Origin: JAHEFX01 sp964614585
Lineage (GTDB): Bacteria; Actinomycetota; Acidimicrobiia; Spongiisociales; JAENVV01
Assembly: GCA_964614585.1 (NCBI GenBank)
Contig: CAZTLW010000056.1
Coordinates: 1 to 14,418 of the forward strand
Length of the DNA: 14,418 nt
Direction: 5' to 3'
The notes below the pieces were generated by a model. It worked only from the letters and a program-made list of their open reading frames with translations, had not been told where the DNA came from and searched no databases. Made by a program: the position numbers and the translations under genes. Shown piece by piece: positions 13,097-14,418 of this stretch. How positions within the stretch are numbered: position 1 is the stretch's first letter; each line of letters starts with the position of its first letter.

Positions 13097-14148
13097 CCAG
13101 CCCCAACCGCAAGCGCCAGCTGGGATTCGGGTGCGCGGTCCTTTCGCTGAGCCTGCTCATCGGCGGCTGTGCCGACGGCGAAGCCACGACCGACCCCCTC
13201 CAGACACCTGCGACGGTGTCCCCGACGGCGGACCCTGCCGCCGGCTGCACCACGGTGTCCGCCGGGCAGACCGACATCGTCGTGGTGTCCGGCGGAGCCG
13301 AGTACGACGTGCGGATCTTCGTGCCTTCGAGCTTCGACGGCTCATCCGAGTTGCCGCTCGTGCTGAACTTCCACGGTTTCGGGTCCACGGGTGAGCAACA
13401 GGCCAGATTCAGCGGCTACGAGGCCCTGGCCGAGGAGGAGGGTTTCATCGTCGTCCACCCAACTGGCATCCCAGCGAGTGGTGACGAACAGGCTCGCAAC
13501 AGTTGGGAGGTCGCCGACGTCGATGACCCGGGGAAGGATGACGTGGCCTTCGTGGACGAGCTCATCGACCTGCTGATCGCGGAGTACTGCGTCGACGACG
13601 AGCGCGTCTACGTGACCGGCATGTCCGGCGGTGGCGTGTTCGCCAGCCGACTCGTCTGCGACATGTCCGATCGGGTCGCCGCAGCCGTGTCGGTCGCCGC
13701 GCTTGCGTACTCCGACACCTGCCAGCCCGAGCGGGCAGTGCCGTTCATGGCCATTCACGGCACCGAGGACCCGACCGTGCCATTCGACGGCGATCTCACG
13801 GGCACCCGCTTCGAGGGAGAGGCCTTCGCCCAGACCTTGTGGGAGGACAACCCCATCCCCGATCAGTTCGGTGAGTTCGCCGCTGCCATGGGGTGCAGCG
13901 CCGACGGACAGCGGGTGCAGCAGTCAACCGACGTCACCGTGACCACGTACGGAGGCTGCGAAGGAGATGTGCCCCTGGCGTTCTACGAGGTCATCGGAGG
14001 AGGCCACGCCTGGCCCAGTTCACCGCTCGCTGCGCCGGATTCACGGCTCGCAGGACGGCTCGCCCAGCTCCAGGGCTACACCACCTTCGAGATCGATGCG
14101 ACGGCCGACGGGTGGCTGTTCATGTCCGAACACACGCTCGATGGCTGA
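13093..14148 (+). CDS. secreted lipoprotein esterase, PHB depolymerase/feruloyl esterase-like (LpqC type)
   Basis: A 351-residue alpha/beta hydrolase exported as a lipoprotein. The signal is MTSPNRKRQ, then a hydrophobic stretch ending LLIGGC, with C26 the likely lipidated residue. A low-complexity Thr/Pro/Ala linker to about 50 follows. The catalytic domain has the oxyanion HGFGSTG (94-100), nucleophile elbow GMSGG (S178), an acid in HGTEDPTVPF (D226) and GGGHAWP (H305). This order is that of Esterase_phb/CE1 enzymes, which cleave polyhydroxyalkanoates, feruloyl or acetyl-xylan esters. The substrate is unknown. The ATG at 13093 puts the signal peptide at the N-terminus. GTG 12985, with AAAGGA seven bases upstream, would prepend 36 basic residues, an unusually long n-region. 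It stands alone, behind a PHO-box-like element. Codon bias is somewhat weaker than in the housekeeping genes. Confidence 0.88.
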   Translation: MTSPNRKRQLGFGCAVLSLSLLIGGCADGEATTDPLQTPATVSPTADPAAGCTTVSAGQTDIVVVSGGAEYDVRIFVPSSFDGSSELPLVLNFHGFGSTGEQQARFSGYEALAEEEGFIVVHPTGIPASGDEQARNSWEVADVDDPGKDDVAFVDELIDLLIAEYCVDDERVYVTGMSGGGVFASRLVCDMSDRVAAAVSVAALAYSDTCQPERAVPFMAIHGTEDPTVPFDGDLTGTRFEGEAFAQTLWEDNPIPDQFGEFAAAMGCSADGQRVQQSTDVTVTTYGGCEGDVPLAFYEVIGGGHAWPSSPLAAPDSRLAGRLAQLQGYTTFEIDATADGWLFMSEHTLDG

Positions 14149-14194
14149 GGAAACGGTCCGGCGACGGCTGCCGATCGCCTCGGCCGGCGAGTGA

Positions 14195-14302
14195 TGTCTC
14201 ATCCACGAGATCGACAACATCGGGATCTGGTACGGCGTCGCCCACGTCCCGGCGATCACGTCGTACAGCGGCGGTGGCGCCGCCGCCGCCCGGGACCGCT
14301 GA
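14195..14302 (+). pseudogene. coding-like fragment, possible C-terminal remnant of a lost gene
   Basis: A 35-codon open stretch ending in TGA at 14300-14302 reads CLIHEIDNIGIWYGVAHVP, then AITSYSGGG and an Ala-rich end. Nearly every codon (33 of 35) ends in G or C, and the peptide has a natural amino-acid mix, both signs of real coding history. It has no start codon and is preceded at once by an in-frame TGA. It lies in a different frame from the esterase. I do not recognise the family. It may be the tail of a gene deleted from this spot, or a chance open stretch. Confidence 0.3.
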
Positions 14303-14324
14303 ACCACCCGCCCGACAACGCGCC

Positions 14325-14361
14325 GAACCCCCACAGCAACCCAGGGTTGCTGTGGGGGTTC
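14325..14361. repeat. long perfect hairpin: 18-bp stem, 1-nt centre
   Basis: Positions 14325-14342 and 14344-14361 are exact reverse complements around A14343. The arms run from GAACCCCCAC inward to AGCAACCC, and back out from GGGTTGCTGTG to GGGGTTC. As RNA this is a very stable stem, and as DNA it can cruciform. It could end transcription from either side, although no T-run follows in either direction. Its core CAACCC-A-GGGTTG recurs at the window edge with the opposite centre base, so a repeated mobile or attachment-like element is also possible. Confidence 0.7.
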
Positions 14362-14383
14362 AGTTCGCGAGGCGTGGGCCGTG

Positions 14384-14402
14384 GAGGGCGTCAGGCGCCC
14401 TC
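14384..14402. repeat. hairpin: 7-bp stem, 5-nt loop
   Basis: GAGGGCG (14384-14390) and CGCCCTC (14396-14402) are exact complements around TCAGG. It lies between the long hairpin and the partial copy of its core, forming a hairpin cluster. No T-run follows it. Confidence 0.4.
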
Positions 14403-14404
14403 AC

Positions 14405-14417
14405 CAACCCTGGGTTG
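14405..14417. repeat. second CAACCC/GGGTTG palindrome core at window edge
   Basis: CAACCCTGGGTTG is a 13-base palindrome equal to the reverse complement of the loop-proximal core of the hairpin at 14325-14361. The next outward pair (C14404/T14418) does not match, so the longer stem is not repeated here. Whatever lies further right is beyond the window. Confidence 0.5.
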
Positions 14418-14418
14418 T

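Noticed and set aside
1..14418. Defence system, CRISPR array, prophage or retron
   Set aside because: No regularly spaced repeats, nuclease-helicase pairs, reverse transcriptase, integrase or toxin-antitoxin pair is visible; the partial DUF222 gene alone is not evidence of defence.

Overview
This is a GC-rich bacterial window, most likely from an actinobacterium and plausibly from the Acidimicrobiia. The clues are strong G/C bias at third codon positions, GTG and probable CTG starts, start codons sitting 6-7 nt after a TANNNT box with no Shine-Dalgarno, an actinobacterial type of DUF222 protein, and a P450 paired with a 3Fe-4S ferredoxin. The lineage is inferred from style and gene order; there is no rRNA or other marker to fix it.

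Region by region. Positions 1-991 hold two leftward genes: the 5' end of a DUF222 (13E12-type) protein that runs off the window, and a GNAT acetyltransferase. Positions 1123-9255 are a rightward housekeeping block: yceD (DUF177), rpmF (zinc-type L32), plsX, rnc, mutM, smc, ftsY and cdd. Several junctions overlap by 1-4 nt, so translational coupling is likely. The block links 23S rRNA/ribosome maturation, phospholipid synthesis, RNA processing, oxidised-guanine repair, chromosome condensation, membrane protein targeting and pyrimidine salvage.

Positions 9292-11247 hold three abutting genes. The outer two look like BadH (2-hydroxycyclohexanecarboxyl-CoA dehydrogenase) and BadI (2-ketocyclohexanecarboxyl-CoA hydrolase). 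These are the last two ring-processing steps of cyclohexanecarboxylate degradation, ending in pimeloyl-CoA. A small DUF3224 protein of unknown function lies between them. Immediately downstream (11324-12786) is a cytochrome P450 and 3Fe-4S ferredoxin pair. It has its own near-consensus promoter and a perfect 14-bp palindrome just after the expected transcription start, as expected for TetR-type control. The two units together look like an alicyclic or terpenoid-like carbon catabolism locus. No CoA ligase, acyl-CoA dehydrogenase or regulator is in view.

Positions 12787-14418 hold a secreted lipoprotein esterase of the PHB-depolymerase/feruloyl-esterase (LpqC-like) type. It is preceded by a PHO-box-like direct repeat and a possible short leader ORF. 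After it come a coding-like gene remnant and a cluster of three hairpins at the right edge. No tRNA, rRNA, CRISPR array, insertion sequence or obvious defence system is present. The most promising biology is the badH-DUF3224-badI plus P450-ferredoxin island and its regulatory sites.
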